Positions 62,956 through 64,000 of a stretch of 64,000 nucleotides of DNA are shown piece after piece; position 1 is the stretch's first letter, and the number at the start of each line of letters is the position of its first letter. This stretch comes from Emiliania huxleyi CCMP1516 (Eukaryota > Haptophyta > Isochrysidales > Noelaerhabdaceae), in the NCBI RefSeq assembly GCF_000372725.1, contig NW_005197722.1, positions 439,517-503,516 of the forward strand, given 5' to 3'. The notes below the pieces were generated by a model that had not been told where the DNA came from, did not search any database, and saw only the letters and a program-made list of their open reading frames with translations. Both the position numbers and the translations under genes were made by a program.

Positions 62956-63712
62956 CGTGTGCGCGTCTGCACGAGTGCGGCCCGCGGGGCGGGGAGGAGC
63001 GTTGGGTGCATCGGAGCGTCCGCCCTCACCCCCCTCCTGGCTTGCGCGGCGTTTGCGTCGCGCTCACGCGTGCACTTGGTGACGTCTGCCGCGGCCGCAG
63101 ACCTCGCCCTCGCGGTCTGCGCCCCCCCCGGAGTGCGGTGGGCTGCGCGTGGCGCCCGATTAGGACCTAGGTTTGCGGGGGTGAGAGGGCGAGGCACTCG
63201 CTCACCCCGTCGGGAGCACCCGGTCGAAGGGAGCTTGTGTGCGCGTCTTCTGTGATGTGTACGCAGGACGGCCGCGCTCGTCTCTTACGCGCGTTCACGG
63301 GGGGTACTTGTGTGGTCGGTCTGTGTCTTCACCGAGTGCGTGAAGTATGTCGTGGTGGATGGAGACGAGAAAGCCGTACGTGGGGAGCGGAGGCTGAGTC
63401 TAGTGTCCGCCCTCGTTGTGGCATGTGGGGGTTGGCGAACAAGGTGTACAGAGTCAGAGATCTCGGGGGCCGCGCCACGTGATCACGGGCGATCTCGCGC
63501 TAGATCTCTCGGAGCTCCACTCCAGTCTCCACGCCCCCACATCCAGAGCTTGATAGAAGAGCTTGTCCTCGGTCGCCGTCCTTGGCTTTTGCGGGAGCGA
63601 GGAGAAGCTGCGGAGTGGAGGAGAAAAGGGCGAGGCGGTTGAGGGCGGTGAGCCGAGCGAGGAGCGGTTGCTGGTGTATGGAGAGAGGGAAAAGAGAGCG
63701 GAGAGGTGCGTG
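62956..63712. other. Convergent intergenic region
   Basis: Between the 3' end of the plus-strand mitochondrial-type gene and the 3' end of a minus-strand gene at the window edge. Overlapping short frames, no supported feature. Confidence 0.4.
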
Positions 63713-63998
63713 CTATGGGCTTTTCAGGGCCCGCCCCCTCCCACGCAGCGCAGCCGCTGGGTCCGGGATGGGTCTGGGGAGGCGGGCGCACTCCCAGAAG
63801 AGGGCGGTCACGTGCTCGCCGAGCGGGTGGCGCAGGAAGCGCCGCACGTTGGCCAGATACTCTCCGGTCACGTCGGGGTGGTCCGGCGAGCCCCAGCCGT
63901 AAGTCAGCCCGGCGACTTCGCGGCTCAGCGAGCGCAGCGCCGCAACGGCCTCCTCCGGCGAGAGGAAGATGCGGATGCCTATCTCCGTCTCCATCCAC
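63713..63998 (-). CDS. 3' part of an unrecognised gene cut by the window edge
   Basis: The minus strand reads METEIGIRIFLSPEEAVAAL, then LTYGWGSPDHPDVTGEYLAN, VRRFL and HVTALFWECARLPRPIPDP, stopping at 63713. A YxWxxPxHPDxxG...L..V..FL followed by V.ALFWDx.SLPQ-like segment resembles a motif I associate with a large family of algal regulatory-type proteins, but I cannot name the domain with certainty. The gene continues beyond position 64000, and the Met at 63994 need not be its start. Confidence 0.45.
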   Translation of the reverse strand, partial: WMETEIGIRIFLSPEEAVAALRSLSREVAGLTYGWGSPDHPDVTGEYLANVRRFLRHPLGEHVTALFWECARLPRPIPDPAAALRGRGRALKSP

Positions 63999-64000
63999 TC

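Overview
This is a high-GC, intron-bearing nuclear fragment from a unicellular alga. It most resembles a haptophyte or coccolithophore such as Emiliania huxleyi. That is inferred from the sequence; no marker gene proves it. The grounds are very GC-rich third codon positions, short introns (about 70-160 bp), many introns best explained with GC-AG rather than GT-AG ends, secreted and membrane proteins with ShK-like, CUB and C2 modules, dense micro- and minisatellites, and two runs of N (7105-7275 and 27587-27982). There are no bacterial operons. No rRNA, tRNA or CRISPR array was seen.

Left part (1-15 kb): a secreted or Golgi-type glycosyltransferase-like plus FkbM-like methyltransferase protein (minus), an Ala/Glu-rich multi-exon gene (minus), a broken K+-dependent Na+/Ca2+ exchanger exon, an organellar membrane protein, an EF-hand/transmembrane/ShK-like protein and a GRDP-like protein.

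Middle (15-34 kb): an acidic-tail protein with two compensating frame breaks, a TMEM181-like multi-exon gene whose introns carry several minisatellites, a membrane-anchored Mu-class glutathione transferase, a GSCFA-domain protein, a foldback element, a Stc1-like/ankyrin/VWA protein that runs into the second gap, a secreted Cys-rich protein whose last exon enters a dispersed repeat, and a truncated SAC3/GANP-like tail.

Right part (35-64 kb): a mitochondrial carrier, a root-cap/vWD-like secreted protein, a cyclin, an ShK-fused glycosyltransferase with a Cys-rich exon and a cyclophilin 3' fragment behind it, a multi-pass membrane protein, an AP2 protein with a cysteinyl-tRNA-synthetase-like hairpin, a 1-kb higher-order minisatellite, a 12-exon membrane protein with Cys-rich repeats, CUB and C2 domains, and an 8-exon mitochondrial-type protein with minisatellite-filled introns.

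The genes do not form one pathway. Two themes stand out. First, secreted or membrane surface proteins and glycosylation enzymes are common. Second, genes are shaped by repeats: minisatellites inside introns, duplicated exon-intron units, a shared exon cassette between the genes near 5 kb and 53 kb, and repeats that abut or enter coding exons. Gene models were built by hand from open frames, splice sites and phase agreement. Internal phase consistency supports them, but there is no transcript evidence.
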